Source of the DNA: JAIUZI01 sp041594355
GTDB taxonomy: Bacteria > Pseudomonadota > Alphaproteobacteria > Rhodobacterales > Rhodobacteraceae
NCBI GenBank assembly: GCA_041594355.1
Contig: JBFHMM010000036.1
Coordinates: 1 to 22,235, forward strand
Reading direction: 5' to 3'
Length of the DNA: 22,235 bases
In this document: positions 13,999-21,218 of the stretch, one piece after another
Numbering within the stretch: position 1 is the first letter of the stretch
How the letters are laid out: every line of letters begins with the position of its first letter
Made by a program: the position numbers and the translations under genes
Notes under the pieces: model-generated
Database searches by the model: none
Told to the model about the DNA's origin: nothing
What the model saw: the letters and a program-made list of their open reading frames with translations, nothing else

Positions 13999-15654
13999 GG
14001 TCGGGTCGCGCCAGCGGTTGACAATAGGGTACCTGCGATCCAACCAGAAGGCGCCTTTTGTCAGGCGCACGCCGGGTGCGGACTGGAATCGCTTGTACTC
14101 CGAGATGTAGATCAGCCGCTCTACCTTGCGGGCGATTTCGCGTTCGAACCCGGCCGCGACGCAATCGGCGATGGACCCGTTGCGATCCACCAGGATCTCC
14201 AGCATCGCGTCCAGATCGGGATAATCGGGCAGGCTGTCGCTGTCCTTCTGATCCTCGCGCAGCTCGGCGGTGGGCGGCTTGTTGATCACGTTGGGGCGGA
14301 TCACCTCACCCGCCGGCCCCATCATCCAATCGCGGTGATTGGCGTTGCGCCAGCGGCAGGTTTCGAACACGCGGGTTTTGTAAAGATCCTTGATCGGGTT
14401 ATAGCCGCCCGCCATGTCGCCATAGATCGTGGCATAGCCCACCGCGACCTCGGATTTGTTGCCGGTGGTCAGCAGCATCTCACCGAACTTGTTACTGAGT
14501 GCCATCAGCAGCAGACCCCGCAGGCGCGACTGGATGTTTTCCTCGGTCAGGTCCGCCTCGCGGCCCTGAAACAGCGGCGCAAGCGTATTGGTGATCGCCG
14601 CGCGCCCTTCGCTGATCGGCACATAGTCATACCGGCAGCCCAGCGCCTTGGCCACCGCCTCGGCATCGTCGAGCGATTCCTGGCTGGTGTATTCCGACGG
14701 CAGCATCACACAGCGCACGTTGTCGGCGCCCAGCGCATCGACGGCGATGGTCGCCACAATGGCCGAATCCACCCCGCCCGACAGCCCCAGCAACACCTTG
14801 CCGAACCCGGTCTTGCGGCAATAGTCGCGCAGGGCTGTCACCATGACGTGATAATCCTGCTCCCATTCGCTGGCGTGGGTGTGCACCTCGCCCGGCACGA
14901 TCCGCCAGCCATTCATGCCGCGCTCCAGATCGACATGGGCGATGGTTTCGTCGAACTGCGGCATCTGGAACGCCAGCTCGCCGCCCGGGTTCAGGCCGAA
15001 TGTTGCCCCGTCGAACACCTGATCGTCCTGCCCGCCCACCATGTTGAGGTAGATCAACGGCAGACCCGTTTCGACCACGCGGGCCACCATATGGTTGAGC
15101 CGGGTGTCATGTTTGCCCCGGTAATAGGGCGAGCCATTGGGCACCAGCAGGAACTCGGCCCCCGTCTCGGCCAGCGTTTCGGCGACATCCTCGTGCCAGG
15201 CGTCTTCGCAAATGGGCGAGCCAATGCGGGTGTTGCTCACCGAATAGGGGCCACCCAGCGGCCCGGAGTCGAATATCCGCACCTCGTCGAACACAGTCTC
15301 GTTGGGCAGGTGGTGTTTCAGCACGGTGCTGACGATCCGCCCCTGCCGGAGAATGAAATAAGCATTATAAAGCCCGGTGCCCTCAACCCAGGGTCCGCCA
15401 ATGGCCAGCGCCGGCCCGTCGGCACAGTCCTCCGCCAGTTTCCGCACCGCTCCGATCGCGGCCAGGTTAAAAGCCGCCTTCATCACCAGGTCCTGCGCAT
15501 TGTAACCGGTGATGAACATTTCAGGCAGCGCCACCAGATCGGCCCCGGCCGCGCGGCCTTGTTCCCATGCTGCCCGCGCCTGCGCCGCGTTGCCCTGCAG
15601 GTCGCCCACCACGGGATTCAGCTGCGCCAAAGTCACACGAAAACGGTCGGACAT
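13996..15654 (-). CDS. nadE: Glutamine-dependent NAD+ synthase NadE
   Basis: Amidates nicotinate adenine dinucleotide to NAD+ using glutamine and ATP, the last step of NAD synthesis. The 552-aa protein is a two-domain form. The N-terminal nitrilase-type glutaminase (1-~265) has triad E45 (ALPEMFITGY), K113 (LKHHLPN) and C149 (SPICEDAWHE). The C-terminal synthetase (~270-552) has the ATP PP-loop GLSGGVDSA (290-298), then MLPSEYTSQ and LLTTGNKSEVAVGYATIYGD. Length is typical for the family. Start ATG 15654 is followed at once by RVTLAQLNPVVGD, the normal opening of the glutaminase. The gene is divergent from the MORN protein across ~170 bp. A regulator-like scrap touches its 3' end. Confidence 0.95.
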   Translation of the reverse strand: MSDRFRVTLAQLNPVVGDLQGNAAQARAAWEQGRAAGADLVALPEMFITGYNAQDLVMKAAFNLAAIGAVRKLAEDCADGPALAIGGPWVEGTGLYNAYFILRQGRIVSTVLKHHLPNETVFDEVRIFDSGPLGGPYSVSNTRIGSPICEDAWHEDVAETLAETGAEFLLVPNGSPYYRGKHDTRLNHMVARVVETGLPLIYLNMVGGQDDQVFDGATFGLNPGGELAFQMPQFDETIAHVDLERGMNGWRIVPGEVHTHASEWEQDYHVMVTALRDYCRKTGFGKVLLGLSGGVDSAIVATIAVDALGADNVRCVMLPSEYTSQESLDDAEAVAKALGCRYDYVPISEGRAAITNTLAPLFQGREADLTEENIQSRLRGLLLMALSNKFGEMLLTTGNKSEVAVGYATIYGDMAGGYNPIKDLYKTRVFETCRWRNANHRDWMMGPAGEVIRPNVINKPPTAELREDQKDSDSLPDYPDLDAMLEILVDRNGSIADCVAAGFEREIARKVERLIYISEYKRFQSAPGVRLTKGAFWLDRRYPIVNRWRDPT

Positions 15655-15823
15655 GCGGCCCCCTTGCCCAAAATGCGTCCCCAGCCATTTACCAGATCAT
15701 CCGCCGAGGGAAAGCCTTGGCCGGGAAACTCCCGGCAAAAGACGTTGCCTGTGCGCCCCTGCTCGCCTAATTTCGAGAGGTCCCGCAGGGTTGCGCGGAC
15801 ATTTGGGGCAGACAGGGCATCGC

Positions 15824-17233
15824 ATGACACATTTCCGCACGGCATTGGGTTTGGCAACCGGACTGACCGGACTGGTGGCGCTGGCCACGGCCGCCACCGC
15901 ACAGGACGACAAGGTCCTGACCACGCAGGACGACATCGGCGGCGTTTACGAAGGCACCTTTCGCGGCGGGCTGCAGCACGGCACCGGCACCTACCGGCTG
16001 CCCAACGGCTACGAATACACCGGCGACTGGGTCGATGGCGAAATCAAGGGCAACGGCATCGCCCGCTTTCCCAACGGGTCGGTCTACGAGGGCCAGTTCG
16101 AAAAGGGCAAGCCGCACGGGCTGGGCAAGATCACCTTTTCCGATGGCGGCACCTACGAAGGTGAATGGGCTGACGGGGTGATCAACGGCCAGGGTGTGGC
16201 GGTCTATGCCAATGGCGTCCGCTACGAGGGCGGGTTCCAGAGCGCCCAGCACCACGGCACCGGCACCATGCGCAACCCCGGCGGCTTTACCTACACCGGC
16301 GACTGGGTCCACGGGCAGCAAGAGGGTACCGGCACCATCACCTATGCCGACGGGTCGGTCTACGAAGGCGCAGTCGCGGGCGGCCAGCGCCACGGCACCG
16401 GCAAGCTGACGCTGCCCGATGGGCTGACCTACGAAGGCGACTGGGCCGATGGCCAGATGAGCGGCGCCGGTACCCTGACCCAACCCAACGGCGATGTCTA
16501 TGTCGGCCAGCTGGTGGCGGGACGCCGCGAGGGCAAGGGCACAGTGACCTATGTCAACGGCGACATCTACGAGGGCGACTTTGCCGACGACCGCCGCCAT
16601 GGGCAGGGCACCTTCACCGGCACCGACGGCTATGTCTACACCGGCGACTGGGTCGCGGGCCAGATCGAGGGCAAGGGCCGCGTGACCTACCCCGACGGGT
16701 CGGTTTACGAGGGCGACTTCCGCGCCGACCTGGCCGATGGCAAGGGCAAGATCACCTATCCCGACGGCTCCACCTACGATGGCGACTGGGTCGCGGGCGT
16801 GATCGAGGGCACCGGCACAGCCACCTTTTCAAACGGCATGGTCTACAAGGGCGAATTCAAGAACGCCAAGAACCACGGCCAGGGCGTGCTGACCTATGCC
16901 GACGGTTACCGCTACGAAGGCGAATGGCAGGACGGCAAGCGGCACGGCATGGGCAAGGCGACCTATGCCGACGGCTCGGTCTATACCGGCCAGTTCGTCG
17001 ACGGCCAGCGCGACGGGACCGGCGAAATCGTCATGCAGGGCGGCTTTAGATACAAGGGCCAGTGGCAGGACGGTGAAATCAGCGGCGAGGGTGTCGCCAC
17101 CTATGCCAACGGCGACGTCTACGAAGGCACCTTCAAGAACGGCAAGCGTCAGGGCACCGGCACCATGCGCTACGCGACCGGACAGGAAGCCAGCGGCAAC
17201 TGGGAAAACGGCGCCCTGAACGACGGCGGCTGA
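15824..17233 (+). CDS. Exported MORN-repeat protein (18 repeats)
   Basis: A 469-aa protein made almost entirely of MORN repeats. Residues 1-27 form a Sec-type signal peptide (LATGLTGLVALATAATAQ), so it is probably periplasmic or surface exposed. From about residue 41 there are 18 consecutive units of ~23 aa with consensus YEGxFxxGxxHGxGxxxxxNGxx, followed by a degenerate nineteenth (ASGNWENG). F-type units (YEGxF...HGxG) largely alternate with W-type units (YxGDW..G.IxGxG), implying a 46-residue ancestral duplication. MORN repeats form elongated beta sheets and often bind lipid or proteins. No catalytic domain is attached, so it is likely a scaffold; its partner is unknown. No strong Shine-Dalgarno sequence precedes ATG 15824; earlier in-frame starts lack a signal peptide. 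Confidence 0.9.
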   Translation: MTHFRTALGLATGLTGLVALATAATAQDDKVLTTQDDIGGVYEGTFRGGLQHGTGTYRLPNGYEYTGDWVDGEIKGNGIARFPNGSVYEGQFEKGKPHGLGKITFSDGGTYEGEWADGVINGQGVAVYANGVRYEGGFQSAQHHGTGTMRNPGGFTYTGDWVHGQQEGTGTITYADGSVYEGAVAGGQRHGTGKLTLPDGLTYEGDWADGQMSGAGTLTQPNGDVYVGQLVAGRREGKGTVTYVNGDIYEGDFADDRRHGQGTFTGTDGYVYTGDWVAGQIEGKGRVTYPDGSVYEGDFRADLADGKGKITYPDGSTYDGDWVAGVIEGTGTATFSNGMVYKGEFKNAKNHGQGVLTYADGYRYEGEWQDGKRHGMGKATYADGSVYTGQFVDGQRDGTGEIVMQGGFRYKGQWQDGEISGEGVATYANGDVYEGTFKNGKRQGTGTMRYATGQEASGNWENGALNDGG

Positions 17234-17266
17234 AACGGCAAAGCCGGGCGTGACCGCGACTGACCG

Positions 17267-17929
17267 CTACCACGGCACCTCCTTGCCGGCCCAGTCGTAG
17301 AACCCCCCGCTCTGCGCAGGTGTCAAGCCGTCGATCACCGCCAGCAGGTTCGCCGCCGCTTCCGCCGCCGGAACCGAGGGATGCCGGCCAAGGTATCTGG
17401 CCGTGAACGCGGTCTGCACCGTGCCCGGATGCAGCGCCACCACCGCCGCCTTGGGATGGCTGCGGGCCAGCTCGATCGCCGCCGTGTGCACGATCTGGTT
17501 CACCGCCGCTTTGGCCGCGCGGTAGCTGACCCAGCCGCCCAGCCGGTTGTCGCCGATCGATCCCACCCGCGCCGACAGCACCGCCAGAACCGACCGGCCC
17601 CGGCGCGGCAGCAGCCGGTGCGCCTGTCCCAGAACCAGCGCCGGACCGACGGCGTTCAGCGCGAACTGGTCCAGCATCGCCTGCGCGGTGACCGCCCGCA
17701 GCGACTTCTCCGGCGCCGCCCCGCCGATTTCCAGCGCGCCGGTGGCCACCATCACCAGATCGAACGGCCCGTCGATCCCGGCCAGCCGGTCGGCCGCGTC
17801 CGGTGCCGTCAGGTCCAGCCCGTCTGCCGAGCGCGACAGCCCCGTCACCTCAACGCCGCGCGCGCCAAGCGCTGCGGCCAATGCACTCCCGATGCCGCCC
17901 GAGGCCCCGATGATCAATGCCCTGTCCAT
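17267..17929 (-). CDS. Short-chain dehydrogenase/reductase (SDR), C-factor-like
   Basis: A 220-aa classical SDR. The NAD(P)-binding glycine motif GASGGIG lies at 8-14. N92 lies in FALNAVGP, S119 in AVLSARVGSIGD, and the catalytic pair Y136 and K140 in SYRAAK, so all four catalytic residues are present. It ends with a HPGTVQTAFT loop and GFYDWAGKEVPW. The short length and RVGSIGDN segment resemble the CsgA/C-factor-like group of SDRs; the substrate is unknown. I use ATG 17929, which places the glycine motif at the usual distance; a 41-residue upstream extension is low in conservation signals and unlikely to be translated. It is convergent with the MORN gene and divergent from leuA. Confidence 0.88.
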   Translation of the reverse strand: MDRALIIGASGGIGSALAAALGARGVEVTGLSRSADGLDLTAPDAADRLAGIDGPFDLVMVATGALEIGGAAPEKSLRAVTAQAMLDQFALNAVGPALVLGQAHRLLPRRGRSVLAVLSARVGSIGDNRLGGWVSYRAAKAAVNQIVHTAAIELARSHPKAAVVALHPGTVQTAFTARYLGRHPSVPAAEAAANLLAVIDGLTPAQSGGFYDWAGKEVPW

Positions 17930-18039
17930 ACCGCGCGACCTAGCCGGATTTCCGCCCCCGTCCAGCGCCCCGACCAGCGCAGTTGCCCCTCCGCCCAGCG
18001 CCAAAACCCGCAAACCCGGCCCACGAATGCATTTCCCGC

Positions 18040-18068
18040 TTTCCATTTGCATCGGCAGTTCCTATAAA
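18040..18068 (+). promoter_or_regulatory. Candidate sigma-70 promoter for the leuA leader
   Basis: A TATAAA hexamer (18063-18068) stands 17 bp after TTTCCA (18040-18045; 4 of 6 matches to TTGACA). A start point 7-8 nt downstream would fall at or just before the ATG of the leader peptide (18076), so the leader would be translated from an almost leaderless message. Assigned by eye only. Confidence 0.4.
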
Positions 18069-18075
18069 TCCGCGC

Positions 18076-18159
18076 ATGACCAGTCACGCCCATATCCCGA
18101 CCGCTGCCGCCTCGTGCGGGGCGTTCCCGCGTGGACTACTGATCCTAATCCGCCTCTGA
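18076..18159 (+). CDS. leuL: Leucine leader peptide upstream of leuA
   Basis: A 27-codon open frame from ATG 18076 to TGA 18157-18159 ends in RGLLILIRL: four Leu and two Ile among the last eight residues, after a neutral N-terminal part. Two of the four Leu codons are CTA, which is rare in this GC-rich sequence and would slow ribosomes when leucyl-tRNA is scarce. The stop lies inside the first arm of a 10-bp perfect hairpin. This arrangement matches classical leader peptides that control branched-chain amino acid genes by ribosome stalling. There is no room for a Shine-Dalgarno sequence if the -10 at 18063 is right, so initiation may be leaderless. leuL is used here as the conventional name; homology to known leaders was not tested. 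Confidence 0.65.
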   Translation: MTSHAHIPTAAASCGAFPRGLLILIRL

Positions 18160-18203
18160 GCGTGCCTGTCGGCGCGCCCGCTCAGAGGGGAACGCCGCGC
18201 GCC
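18120..18203 (+). promoter_or_regulatory. Attenuator-like set of alternative hairpins before leuA
   Basis: Three perfect inverted pairs overlap. Pair A is ggcgttccc (18120-18128) with gggaacgcc (18188-18196). Pair B is cctctgagcg (18153-18162) with cgctcagagg (18179-18188). Pair C is ggcgcgc (18171-18177) with gcgcgcc (18197-18203). A encloses B, while C excludes B and competes with A. The Leu codons of the leader (18136-18156) lie between the first arms of A and B, so a stalled ribosome would change which pairs form. No U-run follows C, so the outcome may be Rho-linked or act on leuA translation rather than be a simple terminator. Confidence 0.6.
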
Positions 18204-18235
18204 ATTGGCTTAGGACAGACAAGAAAGTACCCGAG

Positions 18236-19825
18236 ATGACAAAATCACCCGATACCACCGCGACCGAACAGGACCGCGTACTGATCTTTGACACCACGCT
18301 CCGCGACGGCGAACAAAGCCCCGGCGCAACGATGACCCATACCGAGAAACTGGAAATCGCCGGTCTGCTCGACGACATGGGTGTCGATATCATCGAGGCA
18401 GGATTCCCGATCGCCTCCGAAGGCGACTTCAAGGCGGTCAGTGAAATCGCAGCGAATGCCACCAACAGCGTGATTTGCGGCCTCGCACGCGCCAATTTCG
18501 CCGATATCGACCGCTGCTGGGAGGCGGTGAAAAACGCCACCAAACCGCGTATCCACACCTTTATCGGCACCTCGCCGCTGCACCGCGCCATTCCGGACCT
18601 GACGATGGACGAAATGGCCGACAAGGTCCACGAAACGGTCACGCACGCGCGCAACCTCTGCGACAACGTGCAATGGTCGCCGATGGACGCGACCCGGACC
18701 GAATGGGATTACCTGTGCCGCGTGGTCGAGATCGCCATCAAGGCGGGCGCCACCACCATCAACATCCCCGACACCGTCGGATACACCGCGCCGGTAGAAT
18801 CTGCCGACCTGATCCGCCGCCTGATCGAAACGGTTCCCGGCGCCGATGACGTGATCTTTGCCACCCACTGCCACAATGACCTCGGCATGGCGACCGCCAA
18901 CGCGCTGGCCGCCGTCGCGGGCGGCGCGCGGCAAATCGAATGCACCATCAACGGGCTGGGCGAACGCGCCGGCAACACCGCGCTGGAAGAAGTGGTGATG
19001 GCGCTCAAGACCCGTCACGACATCATGCCGTGGCACACCGGCGTCGACACCACCAAGATCATGCAAATCTCACGCCGCGTCGCGACGGCCTCGGGCTTTC
19101 CGGTGCAGTTCAACAAGGCCATCGTCGGCAAAAACGCCTTTGCCCATGAATCCGGCATCCACCAGGACGGTATGCTCAAGAACCGCGAGAACTTCGAGAT
19201 CATGCTGCCCGAGGACATCGGCCTCTCGGGCACCTCGCTGCCGCTGGGCAAGCATTCGGGCCGCGCCGCGCTGCGCGACAAGCTCGAGACCTTGGGTTAC
19301 GAGGTCGGCGACAACCAGCTCAAGGATATCTTCGTGCGGTTCAAGGAACTCGCCGACCGCAAGAAAGAGGTCTTTGACGACGACATCATCGCGCTGATGC
19401 ACTCGGGCGAAAACGCCGAGGCCGACCGCCTTCAGATCGTCTCTATGAAGGTGATCTGCGGCACCGGCGGCCCGGCCGAGGCCACCGTCGAGATGGAAAT
19501 CGACGGCAAGGACGTTACCGCAACCGCCCATGGCGACGGCCCGGTCGACGCCAGTTTCAAGGCGATCCGCGAGCTGTATCCCAACAAGGCGCATCTGCAG
19601 CTTTACCAGGTTCACGCCGTGACCGAAGGCACCGACGCGCAGGCCACCGTTTCGGTGCGGCTGGAAGAGGACGGCATGATCGCCACCGGCCAGTCCGCCA
19701 ATACCGACACCGTGGTCGCCTCGGCCAAGGCCTATGTCAACGCGCTGAACCGGCTGATCGTGCGCCGCGAGAAATTCGGCCCCGGCACCGACACGCGCGA
19801 GATCTCCTACAATGACGTCACCTGA
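18236..19825 (+). CDS. leuA: 2-isopropylmalate synthase LeuA
   Basis: Condenses acetyl-CoA with 2-ketoisovalerate, the first committed step of leucine synthesis, in the cytoplasm. The 529-aa protein has the HMGL-like TIM barrel at ~14-280: FDTTLRDGEQSPG with R23 and D24, and the metal-binding FATHCHNDLG with H211 and H213. Then follow the flexible helical linker with NAFAHESGIHQDGML, and a C-terminal LeuA allosteric domain (~390-520, ...TVSVRLEEDGMIATGQSANT) that senses leucine. Length is typical of bacterial type LeuA. Regulation is therefore likely double: feedback by leucine and a leader-peptide attenuator upstream. The start ATG 18236 lies 76 nt after the leader stop. A strong intrinsic terminator follows at 19857. 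Confidence 0.96.
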   Translation: MTKSPDTTATEQDRVLIFDTTLRDGEQSPGATMTHTEKLEIAGLLDDMGVDIIEAGFPIASEGDFKAVSEIAANATNSVICGLARANFADIDRCWEAVKNATKPRIHTFIGTSPLHRAIPDLTMDEMADKVHETVTHARNLCDNVQWSPMDATRTEWDYLCRVVEIAIKAGATTINIPDTVGYTAPVESADLIRRLIETVPGADDVIFATHCHNDLGMATANALAAVAGGARQIECTINGLGERAGNTALEEVVMALKTRHDIMPWHTGVDTTKIMQISRRVATASGFPVQFNKAIVGKNAFAHESGIHQDGMLKNRENFEIMLPEDIGLSGTSLPLGKHSGRAALRDKLETLGYEVGDNQLKDIFVRFKELADRKKEVFDDDIIALMHSGENAEADRLQIVSMKVICGTGGPAEATVEMEIDGKDVTATAHGDGPVDASFKAIRELYPNKAHLQLYQVHAVTEGTDAQATVSVRLEEDGMIATGQSANTDTVVASAKAYVNALNRLIVRREKFGPGTDTREISYNDVT

Positions 19826-19856
19826 CCGGAACGGCCCGATCCTCAAACCACCTAAA

Positions 19857-19880
19857 GGCGCCGGCGGACCGGCGCCTTTT
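19857..19880 (+). terminator. Intrinsic terminator of leuA
   Basis: Perfect 8-bp arms ggcgccgg (19857-19864) and ccggcgcc (19869-19876) with a cgga loop, preceded by AAA and followed by TTTT. It lies 32 bp after the leuA stop and is the clearest Rho-independent terminator in the window. Confidence 0.9.
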
Positions 19881-19967
19881 CTCTGTCCGGACACGACCAT
19901 GCCGCGCTGCGGTTTCCCCGGACCACGCATGTCGAACAGCCCCCGCGCCCATCCAAAGGACCCAAGC

Positions 19968-20399
19968 ATGCCCAAAACCACCACGATCCGCCCGTTCCAC
20001 CTTGCCTTTCCGGTCGATGACCTCGACGCCGCCCGCGCCTTCTACACCGGCACGCTGGGCTGCGGCGAAGGGCGCAGTTCCGACCGCTGGATCGACTTCG
20101 ACTTTCACGGCCACCAGATCGTCGCGCATCTGGCGCCCGGTGAATGCCGCGCCGCGGCCACCGGCGCCGTTGATGGCCACGGCGTGCCGGTGCGTCACTT
20201 CGGGCTGGTGATGACGATGGAAGACTGGCAGGCCACTGCCGACCGGCTGACCGCCGCCGGCACCGATTTTGTCATCGAACCCTACATCCGCTTCGAGGGG
20301 CAGCCGGGCGAGCAGGCCACCATGTTCTTTACCGATCCCGCCGGCAATGCCATCGAGCTGAAGGCGTTTCGCGATCTCGAACAGCTTTTCGCGACCTGA
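19968..20399 (+). CDS. VOC (glyoxalase-fold) family protein
   Basis: A 143-aa protein of the vicinal oxygen chelate superfamily, with two beta-alpha-beta-beta-beta modules. The first opens PFHLAFPVDDLDAARAFYTG with H11 as likely metal ligand, and the second VRHFGLVMTMEDW with H77. The module ends FFTDPAGNAIELKAF, where E130 is the usual C-terminal ligand. The GYL-type glyoxalase I signature is not complete, so it should be called a VOC-family dioxygenase or lyase-like protein of unknown substrate. ATG 19968 has AAAGGA 7 nt upstream. The gene stands alone between the leuA terminator and two broken genes. An intact, conserved-looking frame argues that it is under selection. Confidence 0.88.
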   Translation: MPKTTTIRPFHLAFPVDDLDAARAFYTGTLGCGEGRSSDRWIDFDFHGHQIVAHLAPGECRAAATGAVDGHGVPVRHFGLVMTMEDWQATADRLTAAGTDFVIEPYIRFEGQPGEQATMFFTDPAGNAIELKAFRDLEQLFAT

Positions 20400-20690
20400 A
20401 GCGTTCTGTCTTTGACCATCGCGCACTATCCGCGCTACCAGCCCCGGCGACAGGCGGTGGATCACCCGCAGCGCCTGTGTCTTGCCGGCCCAGATCCGGC
20501 GCTTGTCCCGCCGCAGCCCGTTCAGAACCTCGGCCGCGGCGCGGTTGAGCGAGATCTTGCCCCGGGCCGCGCCCCGTAATCATGCCGGTTTCGACCAGCG
20601 TCATCACCACCTCGACCACCCGCACCTGCGGGCAGCTCCGCTCGGCCTGATAGCGCAGGCCGGTGGAGAAATTCCGCATCCAAGAAAACA
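20400..20690 (-). pseudogene. Remnant of a short-chain dehydrogenase (C-terminal part)
   Basis: On the minus strand the text MRNFSTGLRYQAERSCPQVR, then VVEVVMTLVETGMITGRG, matches the region after the YxxxK helix of an SDR. It changes frame near 20570 and continues GKISLNRAAAEVLNGLRRDK, then RRIWAGKTQALRVIHRLSPG and LVARIVRDGQRQ, the usual C-terminus of this SDR group. The N-terminal Rossmann part with the glycine motif and catalytic Tyr is missing, and no native stop is visible before the VOC gene. It abuts, head to head, the TetR remnant, so the shared 5' region of two divergent genes seems to have been deleted. Confidence 0.65.
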
Positions 20691-21081
20691 AACCCGACAG
20701 GTCCGTGCCCGGGCCCACCCGCGCCGCGAATCTGGAGGCGGCGGCTCGCATTCTGGAGAGCGCGGGCCGCGACGCGCTGACCACTAACGCCGTCGCCCTG
20801 CGCGCGGGTGTCAGTATCGGGTCGCTCTACCAGCATTTCCCAACAAGGAGGCGACCCTGGCCGCGCTGATCCGGCCTGTGATCCTGCCGGTGATCCGCCG
20901 TATCCGCCCCGACGTTACCCGGCAGGAGGCCGCCGACGTGGTGGCGATCTGCAAGGGGCTGATCAACGCAGCCGCGCTAGCGGGCGAGCCCGGCGGAGAA
21001 TCGCTTTACCTCAGATGCCGCCGCGCGGTGCTCGGTTTCCTGCACCAGCCGCCCCCCGACCGGGGTGAATCGTCGCGATGA
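20663..21081 (+). pseudogene. Broken TetR-family regulator
   Basis: From about 20702 the frame reads PGPTRAANLEAAARILESAG, then RDALTTNAVALRAGVSIGSLYQHFP. This is a TetR DNA-binding domain with its helix-turn-helix (VALRAGVSIGSLYQHF). One base is missing after CATTTCCC near 20840 (expected ccgaacaag). In the next frame the protein goes on NKEATLAALI, then PVILPVIRRIRPDVTRQEAA and ICKGLINAAALAGEPG, to TGA 21079-21081. The effector domain is shorter than the usual ~130 residues, suggesting an internal deletion around ALIR-PVIL as well. The first codons (from 20663) overlap the SDR remnant and are probably not original. In the intact ancestor this regulator may have controlled the divergent SDR gene. 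Confidence 0.65.
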
Positions 21082-21218
21082 TAGGCAACGCGGCGGAAAC
21101 GCGCTGTTTCGCCGGATTCCGCCCTTTCACCGGATCGCCGCGACGCCTATAAGGCGGTGGTCCTGCACTCGACAGAGTCGCCGGACCAAGGGGCAGTTCT
21201 TTACAGGATCAAGCGAAA

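Noticed and set aside
14335..16164. A 609-codon open frame on the plus strand opposite nadE
   Set aside because: Antisense shadow of nadE; it has no domain signature, and its end overlaps the MORN gene in a different frame.
18181..18235. A classical U-run terminator in the leuA leader
   Set aside because: No run of T follows the last stem (18197-18203); the sequence continues attggcttagg. Only an attenuator-like structure is claimed.
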